Below are positions 13,576-21,414 of a stretch of 31,412 bases of DNA, piece by piece (positions within the stretch are counted from its first letter, which is position 1; every line of letters starts with the position of its first letter). The notes beneath the pieces are model-generated. The model saw nothing but the letters and a program-made list of their open reading frames with translations, was not told the origin of the DNA and ran no database searches. Source of the stretch: an uncultured Bacilli bacterium (GTDB lineage: Bacteria > Bacillota_I > Bacilli_A > RF39 > UBA660); assembly GCA_934096805.1 (NCBI GenBank), contig CAKOMW010000007.1, forward strand, positions 1 through 31,412. Reading direction: 5' to 3'. The position numbers and the translations under genes were made by a program.

Positions 13576-16260
13576 ATGAATTTTTTTAATAAGTTTAATA
13601 GGTTAAAGGTTAAGTATAAGGATAGTCCTAGTATTAAGATTAGTTTTTTACTTGGGGTTGTTTCTATATTATTAATATTTATTGGTAGTTCTTATGCTTT
13701 TATATTTAAGAGTGCATATACAAGTTCAATTAATAAAATTACTGCTGGTAATTTGGTTATGACTTTAGAGAATACGACTCCTGTTATTAGTATTGGTAAT
13801 GCTGTTCCTACTCCTGATGATGTAGCTATTAGTAGTAGTGATTCTTATGGTTTTACTTTAAAGAATAATGGTAGTATTAATGCTAAGTATAAGATAAGTT
13901 TAATTAATAGTTGTGTTGTTGGTAATACATATACAGTGGGGTCTGATTCTGTTGTGGCTGATGTTTGTGTTCCTACTAAGTATATAAGGGCTGGGATAAG
14001 TAAAGATGGAGAGGATTATAAAGTACTTAGTCCTGATAGTAGTGGTAATATTATTCTTGATAGTAGTGTTTTAGGTAAATTAAGGAATAGTTCTTATAAG
14101 TTAAAGTTATGGTTGGATTATGATACACCAAATGAGTATAATGTAAAGGATAAAAATATTATTATAAGTGCTAAGTTACAATTATATAGTGAACAGACTA
14201 CTGAGAATCCTGTTACTCTTGATAAGAGTGGAGCAAATGCACCAGAGATTACTAATAATATGATACCAGTGTATTATGATAGTACAAGTGCAGTATGGAG
14301 AAAAGCAGATGTTAATAACTTAGATAAAAATAATAAATGGTATGATTATGATAATAAGATGTGGGCAAATGCTGTTACTATTGATGAAGTATTAAAAAGA
14401 GAGAGTATTAGTAATGATAAAAGTGTTTCTTTAAGTAATGGTTCTGTACCGGTAAAAACGTATACTTCTTTTACGAGTGGTGGATATAATATTAATAATG
14501 CAAAGAGTTATACTAAGATAACAGTTAATATTAATACAGCAGGGACATTTGGTTTTAAAGCTACTGTTTCTAGTGAGGCTAGTTTTGATAAGTTAACTGT
14601 TACAGTAAGTAAAAATGGTGGGACAGCAACAACAGTTGCAAGTGCAATAAGTGGTGATGGTACTAGTAAAACGTATTCTAATACAGCATCAGTGGGGGAT
14701 GTATATGTTATAACGGCTCAGTATACAAAAGATAGTAGTGGTCATAAATATAATGATAATGGAGTACTTGATACATTTACATATCCTGATAGTACTGAGG
14801 TAACATATACAGATAGTTCTACAGCTGGAGGTACTTCTGGACAAGATTGGACGGCAAGTGGTGAGACTAGTTCTACAAAAAGTGGTGTTAAGGTAGGAAA
14901 TGGTATAGCTTATAATGTTAGTACTAAAAAGTACTATTTAAATGAAATTAGTACTACTACTGTATCTGGTTCGTTGGTTGGAAAGTATATATGTCCAACA
15001 GTTACAGATACAACATGTGCTACACCATATAAAATATTAGAAGCATCAAGTACAATAACAAAAGTAGATGAGTATAAAATGAATTTGATGGCACGTAGTG
15101 ATTTGGTTAATGCTAAAGTAGGAACAGAGATACCAATGAGTGATATAAATGCAATGTGGGTGTGGATACCAAGGTATACTTATACATATCTTTATACGAG
15201 AACTCCACAAGAAATAAAGATAAAGTTTGAAAGTGGTACGAATAGCAGTGGTACAATAAGGTGTGTTGACACAGTAACAGGAGGAAGTACAACAACATCA
15301 CAAACATGTGCTGATGCGGATGGGAATTTGAAAGCAGGAACTAGTACATATACTCATCCAGCATTTACATTTGGAGATGATGAATTGGAAGGATTATGGG
15401 TAGGAAAGTTTGAGAGTAGTGCAACAGAAATACCAACAAACACTTCAACTGCAGAGTCTATTGTTGTGATAAAGCCTAATGTTAATGCTTTAACATATAA
15501 AGCATTGTCTTATATGTTTAGGGATGCAAGACAAATGGAGAAGGCAAGTAATGTGTATGGTTTTCCACAAAGTAGCAGTACAACATTTAATTGGAATGGT
15601 AATTTAACTGGGGATACAAATAAAATAGATACACATATAATGAGAAATGCAGAATGGGGAGCAGTAGCTTATCTATCGCATAGTAAGTATGGAAGATGTA
15701 CAGATGGTACATGTGAAGAAATAACGACTAATAACTGTAGTGAGAAAATAACAGGAATTGGGGCAGATGAAGTAAGTGCTGGTCAATCTTCAACGACATG
15801 TACAACAGATAAGAATAAATATAATGGAGAGAGTGGATTAAAAGCAAGTACAACAGGAAATGTATATGGTGTATATGATATTGCTGGAGGTTCATATGAG
15901 TATACAATGGGAAATATGGTTAACTCTTCTAATGAATTTTATACATCAAGTGCTGGAAATTGGAGTACTTCGACACATCCTTTAGAAAAATATTATGATA
16001 AATATACATATAATACAAATATGACTACATATGCAAGAGGACGTCTTGAAGATGCTATAAAGGAAATGATGCCTTCAGTTGTTTCGGGTAATACATGGTA
16101 CTCGGATTATGCTCGTTTTCCTTATTCGTCTGACCCATGGTTCCGACGTGGTGGAGGATATTACAGTGGTGTCAGTGCAGGTGCTTTTGGTTTTAGCTAT
16201 AGTAATGGTAATGCTAATTCAGATAATTCATTTAGAGTTTGTCTTGATATTTTAAATTGA
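13576..16260 (+). CDS. Large secreted protein with TasA-like N-terminus and C-type-lectin/FGE-like C-terminal domain
   Basis: The product is 894 residues. An N-terminal signal/anchor (about 23-45) is followed by SSINKITAGNLVMTLENT, reminiscent of the TasA/camelysin family start. Residues about 215-275 (SGANAPEITNNMIP to YDNKMWANAVT) are shared with the next surface gene. Residues about 280-500 form a Thr/Ser-rich beta domain absent from it. The last third is the shared domain: MWVWIPRYTYTY, LWVGKFESSAT, FRDARQMEKASNVYGFP, MRNAEWGAVAYLSHSKYG, YGVYDIAGGSYEYTMGN, and PWFRRGGGYYSGVSAGAF ending SFRVCL. That end matches C-type-lectin-fold targets of DGRs in gut Firmicutes, from memory. The N-terminal 210 codons are T-ended like the chromosome; later ones are more A-ended, suggesting a chimaera. 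The last 150 bases are only mildly GC-raised. Confidence 0.78.
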   Translation: MNFFNKFNRLKVKYKDSPSIKISFLLGVVSILLIFIGSSYAFIFKSAYTSSINKITAGNLVMTLENTTPVISIGNAVPTPDDVAISSSDSYGFTLKNNGSINAKYKISLINSCVVGNTYTVGSDSVVADVCVPTKYIRAGISKDGEDYKVLSPDSSGNIILDSSVLGKLRNSSYKLKLWLDYDTPNEYNVKDKNIIISAKLQLYSEQTTENPVTLDKSGANAPEITNNMIPVYYDSTSAVWRKADVNNLDKNNKWYDYDNKMWANAVTIDEVLKRESISNDKSVSLSNGSVPVKTYTSFTSGGYNINNAKSYTKITVNINTAGTFGFKATVSSEASFDKLTVTVSKNGGTATTVASAISGDGTSKTYSNTASVGDVYVITAQYTKDSSGHKYNDNGVLDTFTYPDSTEVTYTDSSTAGGTSGQDWTASGETSSTKSGVKVGNGIAYNVSTKKYYLNEISTTTVSGSLVGKYICPTVTDTTCATPYKILEASSTITKVDEYKMNLMARSDLVNAKVGTEIPMSDINAMWVWIPRYTYTYLYTRTPQEIKIKFESGTNSSGTIRCVDTVTGGSTTTSQTCADADGNLKAGTSTYTHPAFTFGDDELEGLWVGKFESSATEIPTNTSTAESIVVIKPNVNALTYKALSYMFRDARQMEKASNVYGFPQSSSTTFNWNGNLTGDTNKIDTHIMRNAEWGAVAYLSHSKYGRCTDGTCEEITTNNCSEKITGIGADEVSAGQSSTTCTTDKNKYNGESGLKASTTGNVYGVYDIAGGSYEYTMGNMVNSSNEFYTSSAGNWSTSTHPLEKYYDKYTYNTNMTTYARGRLEDAIKEMMPSVVSGNTWYSDYARFPYSSDPWFRRGGGYYSGVSAGAFGFSYSNGNANSDNSFRVCLDILN

Positions 16261-16269
16261 TTAAAAAAT

Positions 16270-16299
16270 AAAAATGGTACTTGAAAAAGTGCTATTTTT
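16270..16299 (+). terminator. Intrinsic terminator after the first large surface gene
   Basis: A 13-bp stem (AAAAATGGTACTT with AAGTGCTATTTTT, two wobble pairs) with a GAAA tetraloop; the 3' arm ends in five T's. Confidence 0.8.
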
Positions 16300-16385
16300 A
16301 TTATAAAATTAAACTGTAAAAACTAAAGAGGAGGAAAGGTGTAAACAAAAAATCACGTACAACATGCACGCACCTAATAAGTAAT

Positions 16386-17952
16386 ATGAAAAACAATTAT
16401 TCGCTATGGGGGGGGGCAAAATACTAGTAATAAAGTAAAACAAAACCCTTTATTTAAAGATATAAAAGAATATAATAAATATCTATTAAGTTTAGTAGGT
16501 ATTCTTTTTCTTGTAACAACAGGAGTAATCTCTTATAATTTAACAAATGCATCATATGCAAAGTGGAGTAATAGTGTGGAGTCTAAGAATGTGTTGAAAC
16601 TTAGTGTTAATGCTCCTAATTTAGATGAAAGTGGTGCCAATAAACCAGTAATTACAAGCAATATGATACCAATATATTATGATGAAACAAATGCGGTGTG
16701 GAGAAAAGCAGATAAGAACAATAGTAAAGAAGAATACAAATGGTATGATTATGATAATAAGATGTGGGCAAATGCAGTGACTGTTACGGAAACTAATAGA
16801 AGTACTTATCTAAGCGCAGATGCGGGTACAGAAATATCAATGGATGATATAAATACAATGTGGGTATGGATACCAAGATATACATATACTTATTTAAATA
16901 CAAATACACCACAAGAAATAAAGATAAAATTTGAAAATGAAACAGAAAGTAGTGGTACAATAAAATGTACTGATGCAATTGGACAAACAGATAGCAATGG
17001 GAATCTTATATCACAAACATGTACAGATACAGCAACTGGAAGCTTAAAAGCAGGAACAAGTACTTATACTCATCCAGCATTTACTTTTGGAGATACAGAA
17101 TTAACAGGATTATGGGTAGGAAAGTTTGAGAGTAGTGCAACAACAATACCAACCTCAGGTTCGTCAACAACAGAGTCAACAGTAATAATAAAACCAAAAG
17201 TGCAGTCATTAAGATATAAGGCAGTATCATATCAATTCAGAGATGCAAGACAAATGGAGAAAGCAAACAATGTGTATGGATTTCCACAAAGTAGTAGTAC
17301 AACATTTAATTGGAATGGAAATCTTACTGGAGATACAAATAACATAGATACACATATGATGAAGAATACAGAATGGGGAGCAGTAACGTATCTATCACAT
17401 AGTAAATATGGAATAAATAAAGAAATAGCAATAAATAGCCAAAATACATATAAAACAGGATGTGGACCTCAGTCAAGTGGTTCAACATCATCGGGCTCAA
17501 CATGTAATGCATATAATACAAAATTAGGACAAACTGCAAGTACAACAGGAAATGCATATGGAGTGTACGACATGAACGGTGGTTCATCCGAATATACAAT
17601 GGGCAACATGGTAGACTCATCTAATCAATTTTATACATCAGGTGCCAGTAATTGGAGTACAACAACATATCCATTAGCAAAGTATTATGACAGTTATACA
17701 TTTAGTTATGATAATACACCTTATACGAGGGGAAGATTAGGAGATGCAACAATAGAAATGGAACCTTCATCTAGTTCTAAAACAACATGGTATTCAGATG
17801 GCGCCGGCTTCCCGAACTTTGAGAACTCTTGGTTCCGGCGTGGGGGCTACAGCGGTGATGGTACGGGCGCGGGTGCTTTCCAGTTCTACTACAGCGGTGG
17901 TTCTGCGCTCAGTGCCGACTCGTTTCGGGTGTGCCTTGGCGCTCTGGACTGA
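16386..17952 (+). CDS. Paralogous secreted C-type-lectin/FGE-like protein, out of frame at a G9 tract (phase-variable candidate)
   Basis: The long frame ending at 17952 has no plausible start after its upstream stop at 16387-16389. The ATG at 16386 lies in another frame and, as written, stops after 13 codons at 16425. The frames meet at nine G's (16408-16416). With eight G's the product would be 521 residues: MKNNYSLWGG, a Lys-rich stretch, a signal/membrane segment YLLSLVGILFLVTTGVISYN and NASYAKW. It continues as a shortened paralogue of the preceding gene: SGANKPVITSNMIP, MWVWIPRYTYTY, LWVGKFESSAT, NTEWGAVTYLSHSKYG, YGVYDMNGGSSEYTMGN, and SWFRRGG to SFRVCLGALD. An internal GTG at 16576 would give a 458-residue protein without signal sequence, which is less likely. 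The state shown is 'off', or the tract is miscounted. Codons are A-ended until about 17800, then GC-rich. Confidence 0.72.
16408..16416 (+). repeat. Homopolymeric G9 tract at codon 8-11 of the surface gene
   Basis: Nine consecutive G's in a genome where such runs are otherwise absent from this window. Loss of one G or gain of two fuses the ATG at 16386 with the downstream signal peptide and 500-residue body. This is the layout of slipped-strand phase-variable surface genes. Confidence 0.7.
17800..17952 (+). other. GC-rich, adenine-poor candidate DGR variable region
   Basis: Bases 17801-17950 contain 94 G/C of 150 (63%) and only 16 A's, while the preceding part of the gene is A-rich. Of 50 sense codons, 22 end in C. 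The peptide keeps a scaffold shared with the upstream paralogue (YSD.A.FP, WFRRGG, AGAF.F.YS.G.A, SFRVCL), with differences concentrated between these blocks. Low A and NNC codons are the footprint of adenine-directed mutagenesis of a template. The template repeat and reverse transcriptase are not in the window. Confidence 0.58.
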
Positions 17953-18095
17953 CGAAATCGGACCCTTTTTACTTAACTGTGTCTGACGTGGTTAATTAGT
18001 GTAAATAAATGAGACTTAATCTTCTAAATGATTAGGTCTTTCCGCACATCGCTTGTCTCAGAGGCCTCTTAAGCCAACTGCACATTCGTTTGCAC
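17953..18095 (+). other. GC-raised noncoding spacer after the variable region
   Basis: No open frame of note. Bases 18041-18100 have 31 G/C of 60 (52%), unlike the other spacers in this window. It holds a 10-base palindrome AGAGGCCTCT (18060-18069) and the hairpin at 18012-18039. It could be the end of a transferred cassette, a DGR homing-associated element or a small structured RNA; none can be shown. Confidence 0.35.
18012..18042 (+). terminator. Probable intrinsic terminator of the second surface gene
   Basis: A 10-bp stem (AGACTTAATC with GATTAGGTCT, one wobble) with an 8-base loop is followed by only three T's, so termination may be partial. Confidence 0.5.
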
Positions 18096-18124
18096 TTGAC
18101 AAAAGCTTAATCCAAATATAAAAT
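18096..18124 (+). promoter_or_regulatory. SigA-type promoter of rny
   Basis: TTGACA (18096-18101), a 17-base spacer and TAAAAT (18119-18124); one mismatch from consensus in total. It precedes rny by about 65 bases. Confidence 0.8.
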
Positions 18125-18188
18125 AAAGATAGTGTTATTTAATATTTATATAGTATATTTAACATAAATAATTTTAATGGAGGTACGT

Positions 18189-19742
18189 ATGAGTAAAACA
18201 ATATTCTCCATTTTAATGATCATAATTGGATTAGGTTTAGGAGTAGGACTTTCATTTCTAATAAATGCTCTTAGGGTTTCTAATGCTTCTAAAAAGATAG
18301 AAATATTATCTGAAAAAGCAAGAAAAGAAGCTGAAAAAGTAAAAAGAGATTTATTGCTTGAGGCTAAAGAAGAAAAACAAAAGTTAAAAATTGAAGTTGA
18401 TAAAGAAATAAAAGAAAAAAAATTAGAAATTAAAGATCAAGAAAATCGTCTTATTCAAAGGGAAAAGAATATGGATAAGAGAGATGAAACTTTTCAAAAG
18501 AGAGAACAATTACTTGATGAACGTGAAGAAAAACTTGGTGAAAAGCAAAGAAAGATTCAAAGTGATCAAGAAGAAATGGATAAATTGAAAGAAGAACAGA
18601 TTAAATTGCTTTCTAAAATAAGTGGTCTTGATAAGGATAAGGCTCACGAAATGATTATGAAGAAAGTTGAAGAAGATATGTCTAGTGAAATAATGACATA
18701 TATTAAGGAAAGAGAGGATGAAGCTAAGATTACTAGTGATAAGAAAGCTCGTGAATTATTAGTTTTATCTATGCAAAAGTATGCTTCTGATGTTTCTAAT
18801 GAACAGACTGTGTCGACAATTGCTCTTCCTAATAATGAAATGAAAGGAAGAATTATTGGGAGAGAAGGAAGGAATATTAGGACTATTGAGGCTATAACTG
18901 GAGTAGATCTTATTATTGATGATACTCCGGAGGCTATTGTTATATCGTCTTTTGATCCTTTAAGGAGAGAGATTGCTAAAATAACAATTGAAACTTTAAT
19001 AAAGGATGGAAGGATTCATCCGACAAGAATTGAAGAAGTTTATGATAAAACAGTTCGTGAAATGAAACAAAAGATAATTGAAATTGGTAATGATGCTATT
19101 TTTGAGCTTGGACTTACCAAGATTGATAATGATTTGATTGAAATAATTGGTAAGCTTCATTTTAGGACTAGTTATGGACAAAATGCACTTAAGCATTCTC
19201 TTGAAGTTGCTCATTTGGCTGGTATTATGGCATCTGAGTTAGGAGAAAATACTGCTCTTGCAAAGCGTGCTGGGTTGCTTCATGATATTGGTAAGGCAAT
19301 TGACCATGAGGTTGAAGGTAGCCATGTTGAAATTGGGGTTAGTATTGCTAAAAAGTACAAGGAAAATCCTGTTATAATAAATGCAATTGCTTCACATCAT
19401 GGTGATAGCGATGCTACTAGTGTTATTTCGTCACTTGTTCAAATAGCGGATGCTTTATCTGCTTCTAGACCTGGTGCTAGAAATGATTCTTTAGAAAATT
19501 ATTTAAAGCGTTTAGAACAACTTGAAGATATTGCTAAGGGTATAAAAGGAATTGATAAAAGTTATGCTCTTCAAGCAGGTAGAGAATTACGTGTTTTAGT
19601 TAAACCTGAAGAAATTGATGATTTAACTGCACATAAGATAGCAAGAGAAATAAAGGAAAAGATTGAGGATAATATGCAGTATCCTGGTACAGTTAAAGTT
19701 ACTGTAATTCGTGAAACAAGAGTTCAAGAAGAGGCTAAATAG
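18189..19742 (+). CDS. rny: Ribonuclease Y
   Basis: The product is 517 residues, the usual size. An N-terminal membrane segment (about 5-27) is followed by a long charged coiled coil (about 30-200, Glu/Lys-rich with KREQLLDEREEKLGEKQRK). Next come a KH RNA-binding domain (GRIIGREGRNIRTIEAITG from about 220) and an HD hydrolase domain with His365-Asp366 in LLHDIGKAIDHE. RNase Y is the membrane-bound endonuclease that starts mRNA decay in many Gram-positives. An in-frame ATG at 18177 exists, but GGAGG (18179-18183) lies inside it and serves the ATG at 18189. It is monocistronic, with its own promoter and a terminator overlapping the stop codon. Confidence 0.96.
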   Translation: MSKTIFSILMIIIGLGLGVGLSFLINALRVSNASKKIEILSEKARKEAEKVKRDLLLEAKEEKQKLKIEVDKEIKEKKLEIKDQENRLIQREKNMDKRDETFQKREQLLDEREEKLGEKQRKIQSDQEEMDKLKEEQIKLLSKISGLDKDKAHEMIMKKVEEDMSSEIMTYIKEREDEAKITSDKKARELLVLSMQKYASDVSNEQTVSTIALPNNEMKGRIIGREGRNIRTIEAITGVDLIIDDTPEAIVISSFDPLRREIAKITIETLIKDGRIHPTRIEEVYDKTVREMKQKIIEIGNDAIFELGLTKIDNDLIEIIGKLHFRTSYGQNALKHSLEVAHLAGIMASELGENTALAKRAGLLHDIGKAIDHEVEGSHVEIGVSIAKKYKENPVIINAIASHHGDSDATSVISSLVQIADALSASRPGARNDSLENYLKRLEQLEDIAKGIKGIDKSYALQAGRELRVLVKPEEIDDLTAHKIAREIKEKIEDNMQYPGTVKVTVIRETRVQEEAK

Positions 19743-19753
19743 CTTCTTTTTTT
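19730..19753 (+). terminator. Intrinsic terminator of rny
   Basis: AGAGGCT and AGCTTCT pair (one wobble) around a 4-base loop that contains the start of the stop codon, followed by seven or more T's. The hairpin uses the last coding bases of rny. Confidence 0.8.
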
Positions 19754-19816
19754 AATAATGCTTTTTATTTTTGATATTTTATAGTATAATAAAGTTGTTT
19801 TTAAGGAAGTGTTTTA

Positions 19817-20302
19817 ATGGAATACGTATACTTAGGTAGAATAACTAATACTCATGGTTTAAAGGGTGAGGTAAGAATAAGGTCTAATTTTAAATATAAG
19901 GATAAGGTGTTTAAAAAGGGTTTTGTTCTTTATATTGGTAGTTCTAAGGTTAAAGAAGTAATAAATAGTTATAGACCTCATAAGGAGTATGATATGGTTA
20001 CTTTGTTAGGTATTGATGATATAGAAGAGGTTTTAAAGTACAAGGGAAGTTTAGTTTTTATAAATAAAGATGACTTGAATCTTGGAACTAATGAATATGT
20101 TTTTGAGGATTATATTTCTTGTAAGTGTTATTTTAATAACAAAGAGATAGGGATTGTTGATACAATTGTTGATTCTGGTAATGGTAATTATTTGTTTGTA
20201 TTGGATAATGGAAAGTATATTCCTAAGAATGATAATTTTATTGAGAGATTAGATTTGGAGAATAAAAAATTGTATTTAAAGAATCTGGAGGGTTTGATAT
20301 GA
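19817..20302 (+). CDS. rimM: Ribosome maturation factor RimM
   Basis: The product is 161 residues, near the usual 165-180. The N-terminal barrel starts YVYLGRITNTHGLKGEVRI, the RimM signature. The C-terminal PRC-barrel contains VDSGNGNYLFVLDNGKYIP and ends with NFIERLDLENKKLYLKN. RimM assists late folding of the 16S 3' domain around protein S19. It overlaps trmD by four bases (ATGA), the classical rimM-trmD pair, though rpsP and rplS are not beside it here. A TATAAT at 19785-19790 may be its -10; no clear -35 is seen. Confidence 0.94.
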   Translation: MEYVYLGRITNTHGLKGEVRIRSNFKYKDKVFKKGFVLYIGSSKVKEVINSYRPHKEYDMVTLLGIDDIEEVLKYKGSLVFINKDDLNLGTNEYVFEDYISCKCYFNNKEIGIVDTIVDSGNGNYLFVLDNGKYIPKNDNFIERLDLENKKLYLKNLEGLI

Positions 20303-20952
20303 GAATAGATATTTTGACTTTGTTTCCGGAGATGTTTACGGGTTTTCTTAATGAGTCGATAATTAAAAGGGCAATTGATAAGAAAATAGTGAATATAAAT
20401 ATAATTAATTTTAGGAATTATACGACTGATCCTCATAATAAAGTGGATGATACGCCATTTGGTGGTGGTGCTGGAATGGTGCTTATGCCTCAACCTATTT
20501 TTGATGCTGTAGAGGATATTAGGACTGATGATTCTTTTGTTGTATTGCTTACTCCTTCAGGTAAGACGTATAATCAAAAGATTGCTAATTGTTTTAAAGG
20601 AAAAAAACATTTGATACTTATCTGTGGACATTATGAAGGATTTGATGAGAGAGTTAAAACTCTTTGTGATTTAGAAATTTCAATTGGGGATTATATTTTA
20701 ACTGGAGGAGAAGTGGCTGCAATGGCTATATGTGACTCTACTGTTAGGTTACTTGATGGTGTAATAAGTAAAGAATCGCTTCAGTCAGAATCGTTTGATG
20801 GTGATTTGTTAGATTATCCAGTGTATACAAAACCAAGGGATTTCAGAGGAATGTTGGTGCCGGATGTGTTACTTAGTGGTAATCATAAGGAGATAGAAGA
20901 ATATAGGAAAAGGGAACAAATAAGACTTACAAATGAAAAGTTAGGGGAGTGA
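20299..20952 (+). CDS. trmD: tRNA (guanine-N1)-methyltransferase TrmD
   Basis: The product is 217 residues, slightly shorter than the typical 230-250. It starts MRIDILTLFPEMFTGFLNESI and has the SPOUT/trefoil-knot motifs DDTPFGGGAGMVL, CGHYEGFDERV and SIGDYILTGGEVAAM, then DYPVYTKPRDF. It methylates G37 of tRNAs with a G36 next to the anticodon, preventing +1 frameshifting. GGAGGGTTTGAT precedes the start within rimM. The C-terminal tail (HKEIEEYRKREQIRLT) is complete. Confidence 0.96.
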   Translation: MRIDILTLFPEMFTGFLNESIIKRAIDKKIVNINIINFRNYTTDPHNKVDDTPFGGGAGMVLMPQPIFDAVEDIRTDDSFVVLLTPSGKTYNQKIANCFKGKKHLILICGHYEGFDERVKTLCDLEISIGDYILTGGEVAAMAICDSTVRLLDGVISKESLQSESFDGDLLDYPVYTKPRDFRGMLVPDVLLSGNHKEIEEYRKREQIRLTNEKLGE

Positions 20953-20956
20953 TTTT

Positions 20957-21412
20957 ATGGCAATTTCAAAACGTTTTGTAGTAAAAAAGGAAGCTAAGGA
21001 AGAAACTATAACTTATATGGAATATGAAAAATTAAAGGGATATAATGTAAAGCCTAAGGATTCCCTTAAGTTAGAGGATATGATTAATGTAAATGAAATG
21101 ATTATAATTAATCCTAGTTTGATAGAGAAGTTAGTGGATAAGAAATGTAAAAGAAAGTTTGAGAAAATTATTATGATGTTGTCTTTGATTTATGATGAGA
21201 CTTCAGATGATGAGGCTCCGATTGAATTAGTTCTTGACGAATTAGAAAAGTTTAAGACGATGTTAAGGAAAAAGTATAAGGAATATTTAAAGCATGAGGT
21301 ATATAAGCTGTATTTAAAGAAGATAGAAATATTAAAGGCAGAGGCTAAACTTAGACTTGATTTTATAAGAAGTAATGTTTATGAAGAAAAGAAAGGTAAG
21401 AAGGGCAGATAA
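20957..21412 (+). CDS. Hypothetical charged helical protein
   Basis: The product is 151 residues and I do not recognise it. It is soluble, very rich in Lys/Glu and predicted helical, without signal or membrane segment. Landmarks are MAISKRFVVKKEAKEETI, then an uncharged IINPSLIEKLVDKK stretch in the middle, and a basic C-terminal tail EEKKGKKGR. It lies between trmD and fmt with spacings of 4 and 2 bases, so it is co-translated with RNA-modification and translation-initiation genes. A role connected with RNA or ribosomes would be a guess from position only. Confidence 0.75.
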   Translation: MAISKRFVVKKEAKEETITYMEYEKLKGYNVKPKDSLKLEDMINVNEMIIINPSLIEKLVDKKCKRKFEKIIMMLSLIYDETSDDEAPIELVLDELEKFKTMLRKKYKEYLKHEVYKLYLKKIEILKAEAKLRLDFIRSNVYEEKKGKKGR

Positions 21413-21414
21413 AA

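Noticed and set aside
16576..17952. Gene start at GTG 16576
   Set aside because: It would cut off a good signal sequence encoded in the same frame at 16441-16575; the ATG at 16386 with a one-base shift explains the locus better.
17800..17952. GC-rich patch as assembly chimaera or contamination
   Set aside because: The reading frame and the conserved SFRVCL end continue through it without break, and a similar patch is found independently at 922-1050. Not fully excluded without reads.
17798..17986. Overlapping 62-residue frame across the GC-rich 3' end
   Set aside because: Created by the GC-rich patch in another frame; no ribosome-binding site, and it lies over the conserved lectin-like motif of the real frame.
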